From NCBI GenBank assembly GCA_030490835.1, contig CM059973.1:51836008-51900007 (forward strand): DNA of 64,000 nt, read 5' to 3'. A model generated the notes under the pieces. The model did not search any database, had not been told where the DNA came from, and saw only the letters and a list, made by a program, of their open reading frames with translations. The stretch's first letter is position 1; every line of letters begins with the position of its first letter. Below are positions 20,653-32,100 of this stretch, in pieces. This DNA is from Annona cherimola (Eukaryota; Streptophyta; Magnoliopsida; Magnoliales; Annonaceae). A program made the translations under genes and the position numbers.

Positions 20653-23600
20653 ATAATATCATATAGATATAAGGTGTCGATCTTGATTTCTGGCCGGGTT
20701 TAAACCCTTCAATATATATATATAAATTTATATTATAGATATCGTACCAAAAATGGTTTCCTTCATATAATTATATCGCCAGAGAAATTTCCACAACGCA
20801 ATAGCATAACTTATGTTAATACCGCCTCTCTACTTAAATTAAAATTTTGTCTAATTTAATATTCTTTCTATCTATTTTGTTAACATATAACTGAGTATAA
20901 ACAAAGTATATTGTCGTAATTCCAAATGCCATCGGATGGGTCCAGATAGACATATTTGTTAATTTAACAATCAAAACTTCCAACTAATCAGAAAAATATA
21001 TATTATATTTTTATGAATTATATGCATAACAAAAATAGAAATTTAATTTAATGTTCTACAGACTAGACAATCAATCCAACATGGTGGAACTATCTGAAAA
21101 TAACCCCTTTTATCAATTTATAACTTATATAAATAACACAACAAAATCAAATCTAATCAATCACCTACTGAATCTGAAATCTATAATTTATATAGTATTT
21201 AATATGCCTAGTCATACTTTCCGAATTCCATAGAATTTCTCATAAATATAAATTACCAACTCCACTAGTCATTCATTGAAAACTATTTAACAAATAATTT
21301 CCATAAGTTTTTTTCCAAAATAACTTAAGTACTACAATATACGTGGCTCCAAAAGAAATTTAATTAAAATAACTTCAGTAAGTAAGAAAGCAAATTAAAA
21401 TTTCTCAATATTGAGAACCAACTCAAAAATAATGAATTAAAATATCAAAACTTTCGTAAATATTTCACATGTCAATGCTTATGCTCGTACAGTAATGCAA
21501 CTGCTCATACTCATGTACTTAACCATTTAAATTTAATTCCTCTTTAATTCAGTGGCTTATGGACCGGAATCACTCTTATGCATTTGTGCAAGCCCTTAAC
21601 ATCATATTAACTTTAAGTTATCTTTCTCATGTCTTGCTCGTGCATTCAAACATTATGTTCATCATATGATGAATTATACTTTCTTAAATACAAATCAAAA
21701 TTACAAACTCAAGCTCCTTTGCAAACAATTCAACATAATAAATACCACATAAACCAATTCTGCTAAAATTAAAGTCCATTAAATTCACATCCAAATCCAT
21801 TGACACGGCTTGTCACATGTACAAGAAGGCATAAAAATTCTTAAAACTCAATTCAAAATCCTACTTACCTCAAATCTGGAAATCAAACTTTTCTTTCTTG
21901 GAATCCAATGTTTAAAAGCTCAATCTAGAATCCTTGCTCATTGAAATGGACATAATGATTTATCAATAAAATTTTTATAAATAATACTCATGACCTCTCA
22001 CTTTCAATTTTAAACAACATGAATAAATTACAATTCTTTTTCTCAATTTCACCTTGGCATGCATAATTAAAAATTCCCTTTCATATATACAAATTTTCTT
22101 TCTTTTATTTCATTAATTAAACTCAACTCTTGAGCCTTTAGCATTAAAACATATATCAAATCTATTAACACAATTTCCACATTTGATATACATGTTATCT
22201 CAATGGAATCCACAATTATACAAATAATCCATGTCCAATTCTCTTTCTAAACTCTTCAAAAGAAAATATAATTAAATCTGCTTAATGTCAAATAACAGGT
22301 AAAAGCTAACATAAAATAATAAAACTTCAATTCTATTAAATTTCACAATAATTATAATCCCTTGGTCATCTCATAAATTTAGTAAAAATTTAACATTACC
22401 ACCTTTGTATGACAAAACCCTATTTTCACCATTTCTCATAAGTTAAATCATCACCAAATAAATAAATAAATAAATCCTACTAAACTTAATTTATCCCAGG
22501 CCATTAACCAATTCAATATATCTAATCAAAATTTGAACAATATTATTATTACTAAACCATCCATTCTAATGACTTCAACCATCGACACTAATTACCGTAA
22601 GTGCTAATGCAACGTGAAATCATCTCCACCCACGAATTCATCCAATAAAATATACTACCCGTTTAATGAATATCACATAAAAATTATTACATAATAGAAG
22701 CTTTCCGCTACATACATTTTAGATGAATTATAATATTATTATAATAATATCATCCCTGACTCCATCAGCTTTATTCTATGTTTCAATATCTTTGTCTCTA
22801 GAAAAGGGAATAAATCTCCACATCAAAATACCTCTTTTTTATGATCAGATTATAATATTTTTATAAAACACCACTTCCTTGACATTCCATCTTATATTAT
22901 ATTATAAAAAAATCCCGAAACCTTTCAAACCCCAAACATCCTTTCTATTGAATATAATATATATCATGTATTAATAACTATAACTATAACATTATAATAA
23001 TCATAATTTTTTCCGCAATTGTCTTTCAAAAACTAAAATCTTAAATAAAATATACACATACCTATATATATGCAGCATCGCCCATGGTTGCCTTCTCTGT
23101 TTTACCATAAGCCTCTTCCTCTTTCTATGGCCTTTTTTTTCATTCCCTCCCTTTTGATATCCTGTGAAACATCTCCTCCTCAATTAGCGACGCCTAAAAT
23201 TCCTACCCCTTCAATGCAATGCATGTACCCCACTTAATAGGAGATTGCATCCTTTAATTCAAAAACATCTTATCCACTTATGGGTCGCACATCTCAAAAT
23301 TGCTAAAAATAAAACTATACATTTTCTATTCTCACCATTTGAACTCCTAACCTACTTAAACAAAGTGCATACTATTAACCACAAGTGCTATAAAAATTCG
23401 TTATTTCAAATCTAACTAATAAATAACTTAAATCCACTTAAACCCATTTAATATCCAAGTTGAGTATTTCAAGCTCACGAGCTCAATAATGATTTATACC
23501 CTCAGATAAATAATAGAATCGATAGAATTCTTCAATCTACATTTAATTTTCAATATTACTCACATATGAAATTGTACTTTTATAAATTGCAGAATCACCC

Positions 23601-24229
23601 CTAATTCTTCCACATTTTTATAATCAACTCGTTACTAACTCATTACTAATTTCTCTTATTTTGATTTTTCAAAATTTTAAATTATATATTATGCACCTAA
23701 ATTATTAATCGACTAATTGATTTTATTGCATTGCAATTAATTTAATCATGCAGTTGTGTTGTTGTTGATTGTATGATAAATATCTACATTGTATTATTGC
23801 AGATAGTTATCTGATAACCATGTCAACATCAAGCTCGTCTACAAATCAGTCCACTATGATAAATCTGTCCATTTTATTATTGTACACAATTAATGAATTT
23901 TTAAAAAATTTCTAATTTCTATTAATATTTTTTGCATGTTTTGTTATGGTGATTAGAGTCTAATATATAAATTTAAGAGTTGTGACTTAAGAATTTATCA
24001 TCAATTAAAAATCATTAAACATTTATGACATCATAATGAGTTGTCAATTCAAACTGGTTTGCTTAGCTGCTTGAATCGATTTAAAACAAAACATTTCCTT
24101 TACCAATTTGGTCATTGGTTTAGTTTTGACGAAATTGGTTGTGATTTTAAAGCTTTGAGATAAAAATAGTTGTTTGGTGGTAGTAGGTAGTGCATAATAA
24201 ATGTGCTAATGTTCAAAATTTTCCTACTA
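20653..24229. other. AT-rich intergenic sequence
   Basis: No gene, intact element or convincing ORF. Small frames are random in AT-rich DNA. Some stretches may be old, unrecognisable transposon sequence. Confidence 0.6.
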
Positions 24230-24960
24230 TTAAATTAAAGTCGCGGTTGGAGTCGACTTGAAGTGCGATTTCGAAGTCCAGTGATTTCAAAACTTATGTT
24301 ATTCTCTTGACCGCTCTCCAAATCGCAAGTAAGGTTGACTTAGGATGTAACTTCATCAAAATTGCAGTGAGGTCGATTTGAGGTGAGATTTTGGGCTTTA
24401 GTATATTTCAAGATCTTATCTCTTTTCTTGATTTAGTTTAAAGTCACGTGTGAGGTTGACTTGAAGTGCGACATTACATTCTAGTAAAACTTGAAGACTT
24501 CTACCTTCTCTAATTTATCTTTGAGTCACGTGTGAGATCAATTTGGGTTGTAACTTCATCCAAGTGGCACGTTGAGGTTGACTCAAAGTGCAACTTTAGA
24601 TTCCAATAAACTTTGGAAACTTGTCTCTTCTCTTGATCTTCATAGGTTCGTAAAATAAGAGTCAACGTGGGTGTGGCTTTTGCATTCTAGTGAGGTTTGA
24701 CAACTTTGGCTACTTTTGTTTTCTTGTCTGAGTCATAGTCGAGGTTGATTTGGGGTACAACTGTACTTAGGTCTTATATTGAATCAACTTAGGTTTGAGA
24801 CTTTACTTTTTTATTTTAGATTCTGCTTCAAACATGTACTCAGGTCGCTCTTTGGGGTTGTCTTCGGTTGCAACCTCACTCAAGTTGATGCTAAGGTTGA
24901 CTTGAGTTTTGACTTTGCCTATTTTACACTTGTATATTTCTTAATATCTTTCTGGGTGTA
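24230..24960 (-). repeat. degraded LTR remnant of the AAGTCGAC family
   Basis: Repeated blocks such as AAGTCGCGGTTGGAGTCGAC, TTGAAGTGCGA and GAGGTTGACTT recur every 60-110 bases. They resemble the reverse complement of the motif clusters in the LTRs of elements 1 and 2, with many substitutions. Probably an old, reverse-oriented LTR fragment of the same family. Confidence 0.6.
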
Positions 24961-25017
24961 TGAATTTTTATTTTAATCATGCATTTAATTAACCCAAGAT
25001 ACGTTAGTAAATTTATT

Positions 25018-25425
25018 TCATTCAATTGGGATTGAGATTAGCTATAAGGACCGGGATCAAGTTAATATCACATATGATATGTAGGGATCACAAATACATA
25101 AAAGCATGTTCCTTTATTTTCTTTGGCATGTCATTATTTATAGTATGAAATTATTTAATGGTCTAACGATGACACACTAATATTATATTTTATGGTTTCA
25201 CTTTAGTTAATCGATTTTATTAGACATATATGTGAGACTATGGATTATTATGAATAATAAACTCAAATAAATTACATATAATATTAGCTGTCGTTAAACC
25301 ATTAAATAATGCCATGCAATATTTAATAGCATGCTAATGTAAATTAGGAAACATGCTTTATAGAACTTATGAGCCCTAAGTACCATACGTGGTCTGAAAC
25401 CCAGTCTCAATTAATGTTCTTAATA
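25018..25425. mobile_element. degraded fold-back element
   Basis: The left arm contains AAAGCATGTTCCTTTATTTT and ATTATTTAATGGTCTAACGA. The right arm contains their imperfect reverse complements (TCGTTAAACCATTAAATAAT, AAACATGCTTTA). The ends resemble TCAATTGGGATTGAGA and CCCAGTCTCAATTA. No coding sequence, and no target duplication found. Confidence 0.55.
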
Positions 25426-25599
25426 TTGATATTATTTTTTGTCATGTCATCTACCTTAGATGACTAGTCACGTAACGTAGGTGTACTTTAAGGGTAGGGT
25501 AACAATAACACTGCTTTTATTAAATATTTGAAACTTTGACAGATCATTCACATATCTACTTTGGCAACATAGGTGTCCAAACATTGAATTCAATATTAT

Positions 25600-26570
25600 A
25601 TTTTTAGTTAGCCACCAATACACGCATAAGCGTAAATAATATTTTTCTATTCATTAATATTATCTCTAGTGAATTTGATAATATCTAACTATTTATTGAC
25701 ATTATCCTTGATAAACATCATAATATCTCATGTCTATTGATATCATCTTCTATAAATATAATAATATCTCATATTCATTGATACTATCTCCAAGATTATC
25801 TTCTTTGGATGTTGACTTTTGGAAACGATAAATCAACTTTTAGGGTATTTTTAGTAATGAATAAAACTTTTGATGAAAAGTTTTGAAGAGTAAAAGTTGT
25901 CAAATCTTGTAATATGATAGAGGTAATGATGAGTAGTAAAAATGATAAAGTAAAAATAGATATGTCAGTTACGTGGATAGTTGTGTATAAATGATTTAAA
26001 AGTATGATAGTTATATAGGAAAATGTGAAAAAATGATTAAAAAATATGATAGTTGTGGAGAGTGACAAGTTTTAGATTGTAAAGTTTTAACTTGATATTT
26101 TTTATCAATTGCCAAACACACCCTTAGTTTATCAATGGGTGTTTAATCATTGTAAAATAAAAAGAATTATTTGAATATCTTTAAAAAGTACATAGATTTT
26201 AATTTTTGTTGGAACATTCGTTTAATTAATTTTAAAATTAATGTTATGATTATTTTTACAAAGTAAATTAATATTTAAGAATGTATGATTTTATGTTACA
26301 TACACATGTGCATTTGTAGTATTTATCTTTAATTAATTGTTAAGAAAATTAGGATAAATATGTAATTATATTTATTGTAATTTATAAGCAACGGTGAACT
26401 TGAGTATGGTTCAATTGATTTTAGCATGCGTGAGCGTGATCCAGGTATTGAACCCTAAGAAAAGTATGATTTACATTGATATAAAAAATTTATAAGAAAA
26501 TTTTAATATTTTTTAAAATCTTATAAATACATTAATATCTTTAAATCTTATAAGTACAGCACTGTCGTTT
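25600..26570. repeat. dispersed AT-rich repeat, copy 1
   Basis: Shares ordered blocks with about 53565-54060 (CACCAATAC..ATAAG, repeated TATTGATATTATCTC-type units, a TTTTAAAATTAATGTT block and AATTTATAAG). Copy 1 is interrupted by a Tourist-like MITE at 25843-26123. No coding capacity. Confidence 0.5.
25843..26123 (+). mobile_element. Tourist-like MITE copy 1
   Basis: About 281 bp flanked by TTA on both sides, starting GGGTATTTTTAGTAATG and ending CCAAACACACCC. It carries the family's internal blocks (CTTTTGATGAAAAGTTTT, GTTGTCAAAT, AATGATGAG, AAAATAGAT). Noncoding. The TTA target points to the PIF/Harbinger superfamily. Confidence 0.85.
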
Positions 26571-27004
26571 TTTTCCAGTAAGCATTCACCAATCGGTGCA
26601 CAAATTGTCTAAGCGGACATTTGGGAAAGTAAAGAGGGGAAAAGAAGGAGGAAGGCAAATTCAAGTAAAGGGGGGAAGAGGAAGCTTAATTCCCAACACA
26701 ATTTAATCATTTTACCTATATATTTTTATTTGTATTGTATAACATGATATCTAATAGTATAAATCAAGTTTATTCATATAGAAGACCATCATTTCTCGCC
26801 TAACCCTATAGAAGACAATAAGCCTCCACTTGTCTTTTAAGAGAGACATTAATCTCTCACTCATCTCCCTAGGAGACTAATCTTCCATCGTTTTTATTAT
26901 GATAAACAATTACTCTCATTTGCACACAAGGACATTTGAACCTTCACGGGGATTGTGAATGTCCATGCCTTTGGCCAACCAAGTTAGAAGTTAGGCTTGG
27001 ATGG
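26571..27004. other. intergenic sequence without recognised features
   Basis: Mixed-composition sequence with no ORF, repeat or RNA gene that I can support. Confidence 0.5.
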
Positions 27005-27690
27005 TTATTCTAGATTGGTCTAGAAAGATACATTTTTGTTTGTTTTTCAAAATTTGTTATATTTAATCTATAAATCAATTTTTACCAATTTTGGAGATAT
27101 ATATTTTAGGTTTTTAAATATAGGGGTATTTTAGTCATGTTTCAACAATCTAAAATGACCAAAATACGGTTATATTTAAAATTCAAATTAAATATATACA
27201 CATTTTTAAAAATTTAAAACTTGATTTATATATTTGATATAATTAGAAAGAGACACGATTATATACAATATATTGTATATATGCTTAAGTTACGATATTT
27301 ATTTTTTTTAATTTTTTTCATAAATAGGATTCAATACATGTATTTAATTTATATACCAAGTTTTGTTATTTTACAATACTTTTATATATCTATTATGGAT
27401 TTTTTTAAAATCAAGTTCTTTTAAGGGTGAAAAATGAACTATATGCCCCTAAAATTGATGATTTTTAAAGATAAAAAATATATGTGTAAAAGTATTGTAA
27501 AATAGCAAAACTTGATATATAAATTAAATACACCTAGAGAAATAAGTTTATGAAGAAAAAAAATTGAATATTGTAACTTAAATATGTATGCAGTATATTG
27601 TATATAATCATACCTAAACTAGATTTTGAAAAAATTATGTATTTTTTAGACTAATCTAAAATGATAAGACCTCTATTTTAACTATCTTAA
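27005..27690. mobile_element. degraded fold-back element, possibly nested
   Basis: The ends TTCTAGATTGGTCTAGAAAG and TTTTTTAGACTAATCTAAAA are imperfect reverse complements. Further inverted pairs inside (around 27270-27310 against 27585-27620) suggest a long hairpin. Related in style to the Mutator-type MITE next door, but no 9-bp target duplication could be assigned. Confidence 0.5.
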
Positions 27691-27694
27691 ATAT

Positions 27695-28086
27695 CATGAA
27701 TGATCCTATTAGCCCAGGTTAAGTAAATGTCTCACTTAGCTAACCTTAAAAATCCTATTCAAAACAACTTTTTTTTTTCTTCGGATACTTGTTTATCTAG
27801 GTGTATTTAATATATAAATCAAGTTTGACCATTTTTAGATATGTGTATATATATATTTTAGAATTTTAAAAATAAGGGTATTTTAAATACATATATATAC
27901 ATAAATGTTTAAAAATCTCAAAAAAATAGATAAACATATTCAAAAATGATAAAACTTGATCTATATGTTAAATACACCTACATAAACAAGCGTATAAAAA
28001 TAAATAAAAAAAAGTTGTTATAAATAGGTTTTTTAAGGTGGGCTAAGTGGGACATTACTTAGTCCGGGCTAACAAGATCACTCATC
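27695..28086. mobile_element. Mutator-type MITE with long terminal inverted repeats, copy 1
   Basis: A near-palindromic 392-bp fold-back element. The left end CATGAATGATCCTATTAGCC pairs with the right end GGCTAACAAGATCACTCATC, and pairing continues into the middle. It is flanked by exact 9-bp direct repeats CTTAAATAT (27686-27694 and 28087-28095). Nine-base duplications and long inverted repeats are typical of Mutator-like elements. Noncoding. Confidence 0.88.
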
Positions 28087-28159
28087 CTTAAATATACTAT
28101 CTTTACTTTTATTTTTCAATTATTTTTTATATATAACATCGTATTTGTTTTTACATAAC

Positions 28160-28294
28160 TTTTTTTTTTTTTTTTTTTTTTTTTGATTTGCCAGAGCACC
28201 CCGCTCAATGGCAACCGCTGGAGATGGGACTTGAATCCCGGTCGGTGGGCACGAAACCCACACGCGAAACCAACTGCCCTATGGGCAGGTTCGC
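28160..28294 (-). mobile_element. tRNA-derived SINE
   Basis: On the minus strand it has a 110-base body followed by about 25 A. It contains a tRNA-like A box TAGGGCAGTTGG (28270-28281) and a B box region GGGATTCAAGTCCC (28226-28239), the internal RNA polymerase III promoter. It is flanked by 13 to 17-bp direct repeats GTTTTTACATAAC(TTTT) at 28147-28159 and from 28295, the hallmark of target-primed insertion. It lies about 345 bases upstream of the chromomethylase start codon. Confidence 0.88.
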
Positions 28295-28521
28295 GTTTTT
28301 ACATAACTTTTATCACATCACATTATACCCAATATTGCTACAAATTTTCACGCTTTCTCACTCGCACTCCCAAACCGCTCGCAAGGACGCGCCCCTTCTC
28401 ATGCTCAATAGCAATGGCAAAGTTGCAAATCAATCGGGATCCTCCTGACGTTTGTGGCAGGTGAGTGGACAACCACGACCCTCACGTCCCCAAATTCATT
28501 CAAATCCAGCTGAAAATTCCA

Positions 28522-28529
28522 TTTCCCGC
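28522..28529 (+). promoter_or_regulatory. E2F-type site in the chromomethylase promoter
   Basis: TTTCCCGC matches the plant E2F consensus TTTSSCGC and lies about 110 bases before the start codon, probably in the 5' UTR or proximal promoter. E2F sites mark S-phase genes. Replication-coupled expression would suit a maintenance methyltransferase. Binding is inferred only. Confidence 0.5.
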
Positions 28530-28639
28530 CCTCCCTCTTTCGCTCTCCGACACGTCCACATTAAAACCTTATTACATCATCCGTATTGTCCAAACTCTTT
28601 TCTTTTCTCCCTCTCAACCCAACAACTCCGCCGCCCGAA

Positions 28640-29197
28640 ATGGCCTCAGTCGAACGCCGGAAGTCTAAGAGGCTCTCCGATGGCCTTGCGCTGGCGCAGA
28701 ACGGCAATGGAGATCCGGCCAGAATGGTGTCGCCGTCGACGGAGCGCGGCAAGTCGAAAAGGATCTCAAGGACCCTTTCATCTCCGCACAATGCCGATGG
28801 CGAAGCTGCTTCTGCCGGCGATACACCGGTCAGCAAGAAATCGGCTTCGGCGGACGAGCCGGTCGACCAGAAATCTGCGGCGGTCGCGGATGAGCCGGCG
28901 CTTAGCAAGAAATCGGCTCTCTCTTTGAACAAGGGGACCCGAAATGGCGATGCTGCTCCTGTGGCCGAAAAACCAGTCGGCAAGAAGCCAGCTGCGACGA
29001 GTGGACCGGTCGCAGATAAGCCAGCCGGCGAGGGATCGGATTCCTCTTCGAAGAAGACGAATCGGCAAGAGGCATCTGCAGAGCAACCGTCGAAGAGAAG
29101 GAAGAAGACTGAGTACGAGTCGAGCTACAGGTTCATCGGAGAGCCTATTTCCGCGGAAGAAGCGAAGAAAAGATGGCCGGATAGATATGGAAGGAAG
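28640..29197 (+). CDS. CMT3: chromomethylase exon 1
   Basis: 186 codons, GC-rich. A Lys/Ser-rich N-terminus ([10 protein letters not shown]), then imperfect repeats built on KKSA..DEPV and ADKPAG, and a nuclear-localisation-like KRRKK (near residue 157). It ends YGRK before the donor GTATGT. It is low complexity and probably disordered. Confidence 0.9.
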
Positions 29198-32100
29198 GTA
29201 TGTTTGTGACGAACATTTTCTTTTGGTAAAAAACGCTTTAATCTGCATTTCTGGCCTTCATCTGCTTGCAAGTTGACACAAGAAAATCTCAGATGTTTTT
29301 GACGTTGGAAATGATTGGTAGATTTTCAGGAGTTGAGCATTGCATGTTGTTGGATCTGAGCATTGGGTAGCATTTTTACAATCCTTTCTGATCTTCTGTA
29401 CTTCTGTTTGGGTGGAATTCTTTTGATCGATGTTCACTTTTACTGCTAAATCCATATGAAAAAGGCATTTCCTGTTTCATCGCCCTCCATGGTTCTTCTT
29501 GTTCGAATGATGCACATTGAATTTCTACCCCAACCCTGTTTCCGCCCCTGCTGGAATGAAAATTGTTGCCGTCGAAATGGCACTAATTGCCCTGTTCTTG
29601 ACAGTAACAGCAATTAAAAAAAATAGCTTTGCTGCCATTCCCCCGTCTTTTAGTCTTTTCATAACACCTGCGTCCATGGGTAAAATTGACCATGAATGAA
29701 ATTTTGCTAAGAGAAGTTATCCGACTCAATCTCCAAACTCCATATTCCTCATGAATGGTTGCAACAGGCCAATCGTCGTCGTTGCTACTGCGTGCTTTGA
29801 ACGGTTTTCTACCTGTTGGATGTTGACATACAAAGCCTACAAGGGGCTGGTATGGCAGCTAGAATGTGATAAAACGGAAACAATGTAGGCTCCATTTAGA
29901 TAATCGTACATGGCACATTTGATATTGGTTTAAGCTGATTTGTTGACTTGATTTGTTTCACACATAGAAAAATATTCAGGGATGTGCTGCACATATGCAC
30001 AGTTATTTTCATTCTCTCTCTCATATGAGAGTTACTTGTACTTAATTATTTTTGCCATAATTATCGAAGCAATTTTACGTAATTATATCCATTTTTCCTA
30101 TCTTGATGATTAACTATAAACTTATTCCGTTTATTTATTTAACATTATTTTTTTTTAACTAAAAGATTTAGTTACCTTAAAAAAGACTTGAGTTTCATCT
30201 AAAAAGATGTAAATATTTGATTAAAAGATATACAATTATATATTCATTCACATATGTACAGAATGTAACAATATTTTGTAGAATTATCTACCACAAAGTA
30301 TTAATGTTTTAGACAGTTTAAGGGTGTATTTTGTATTTAATAAAATTTTTAAAACTTTCCAAAAAAAGACTTTTTTGTAAATTTTTTTGCCAAGCATAAG
30401 CAGTAAAAAAAATCAAGTTAAAATAAATAGAGTAGCTATATAGAAGTTGAGCTTCATAAAAGTATAATTCATTAAAATTCTTTTCCTTTTTAAAACATTT
30501 TCAAAATTATTAAAAATTTATAAAATTATTGTATTTATATCTAAGCATCGTAGCATCTGCAAAAGATCGTATATTTAATTTTATCTTTCCTGTATTCACA
30601 CGTTATGGTGGCCTCGACATAAGTGCAATAAATTTTGTATAAAACTTTTAAAGCTAGCTTCTTGGGTTTTTTCCTGAACATGAAAAAGATATTTTTCAAA
30701 GATGGCCATTTTGGACTATTATTATAATTTTTGTAGAAGTGCAAAAAATTTGTACACAGCCCATTTATATAATGCAATTATGAAAAAATGCAAATAACTT
30801 TTTAATTTTTACTTAATTTGGCTTTTATTTGTTATTGGCTACTTTTGAAAGTCTCATATATTATTGATTTTGTTCATCGTTTCAACCGTCGTGCTTATTT
30901 TCATTCATGGAAGGCTTATTTATTTTACTTCGAAATTGCATCCCATCTTGTTGCGCTCTTTTTCTTTTCTTGCTCTTCTTTTTTATTTCAAATTTTTTTG
31001 TTCAGTTCTCTCAAAAAAAAAAAATTTTTTTTTGTTCAGATTTAACATTTTACTTTTTTATTTCTACAATTTGTACAGTGAATATTTTAATTTCCCTATA
31101 TTTTAGTAAACATCGTCTCGGGTTTCGCACGGGCGTTTGTGTCCCCGCGCCTGATTCGGTAGGGAAGTGCATGCCACTGAATCCCGTCGTCCCCGTTGCA
31201 GCACTCACGCGTAACACGAGGAACGTGGGCCACGACACTGAGAGTGTACCGTCAACTAAAGCTAATCTCATTTTAACTTTTTAATGTCCGTTTTTAATTT
31301 TTTTTAAAACGTGTTTTGTCTGTTCTTACCGGATATTGCGCCGATAACTAACGAAGTTAATCCATAATTGTATAGACATGGATCCTTTCATTGACAATGC
31401 ATGGGTTTGTCCTTGATCATTGCTTGATTAATGCTTGTTCTTGCTCTAGGGGGGCCTGTTTGTAGGTTTCAAATTGGTATTAGATAATAATAATATTCGA
31501 TTGTTACTTCTATTCCGATGTTAATCCTATTTCCTGCTTTCTGATTCAAACTTTATTTATTTATTAATTTTTTTGTTTGGGGTTTTGTTTTGAAATTTCC
31601 AGAAGCAAGTTACCGATGGGTCAAAAAGGTACGTAAATGTGATCGTTTTTATTTTTGATGCATATTTAAATACTTTATTTCTTTATTATTTATCATAAAA
31701 TTTATATTAATTAGTAGCTATGTATGGATATTGCTTCAACAAATAAGGGATGTACTCCGGACCCCGTTATCTTACCAAAACTGTAAAAGCACGTGGCGGT
31801 CCACCCAAGACGTGCTATGTCCGACAAACGTTATGGGTGGCAGATCAATTTCGCACTGTTTTCATGCAATTGCTGCCCTCTAATTTTTTAAAAAGCCAAT
31901 AAACCTACAAATTTTGAAAAATATTTTCCAATATAACTGATATTTAACCTAACAAATAACATTTGCCCTCTCAAATAGTAGTTTTCTTGGGCTTCTTTTT
32001 TTCTAAAAATATTTTTTTATTTAAAAAACAACTTACTTTTTATTTCTCATATTTTTTTCTCATCCTGTCATAATTTTTTTCATTCTCAGTGCATAATAAC

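Noticed and set aside
116..20657. CTAAT and ATAAT as the target duplication of one 20.5-kb composite insertion
   Set aside because: One of five bases differs and the sequence is AT-rich. The outer LTRs belong to different lineages, which a single reverse-transcription product would not give.
28184..28294. A functional tRNA gene
   Set aside because: A and B boxes are present, but there is no complete cloverleaf with acceptor stem. The A tail and target duplication mark it as a SINE.
28183..28464. An upstream protein-coding ORF before the chromomethylase
   Set aside because: It spans the SINE and its direct repeat with no domain. The chromomethylase ATG at 28640 is the first in good context in its frame.
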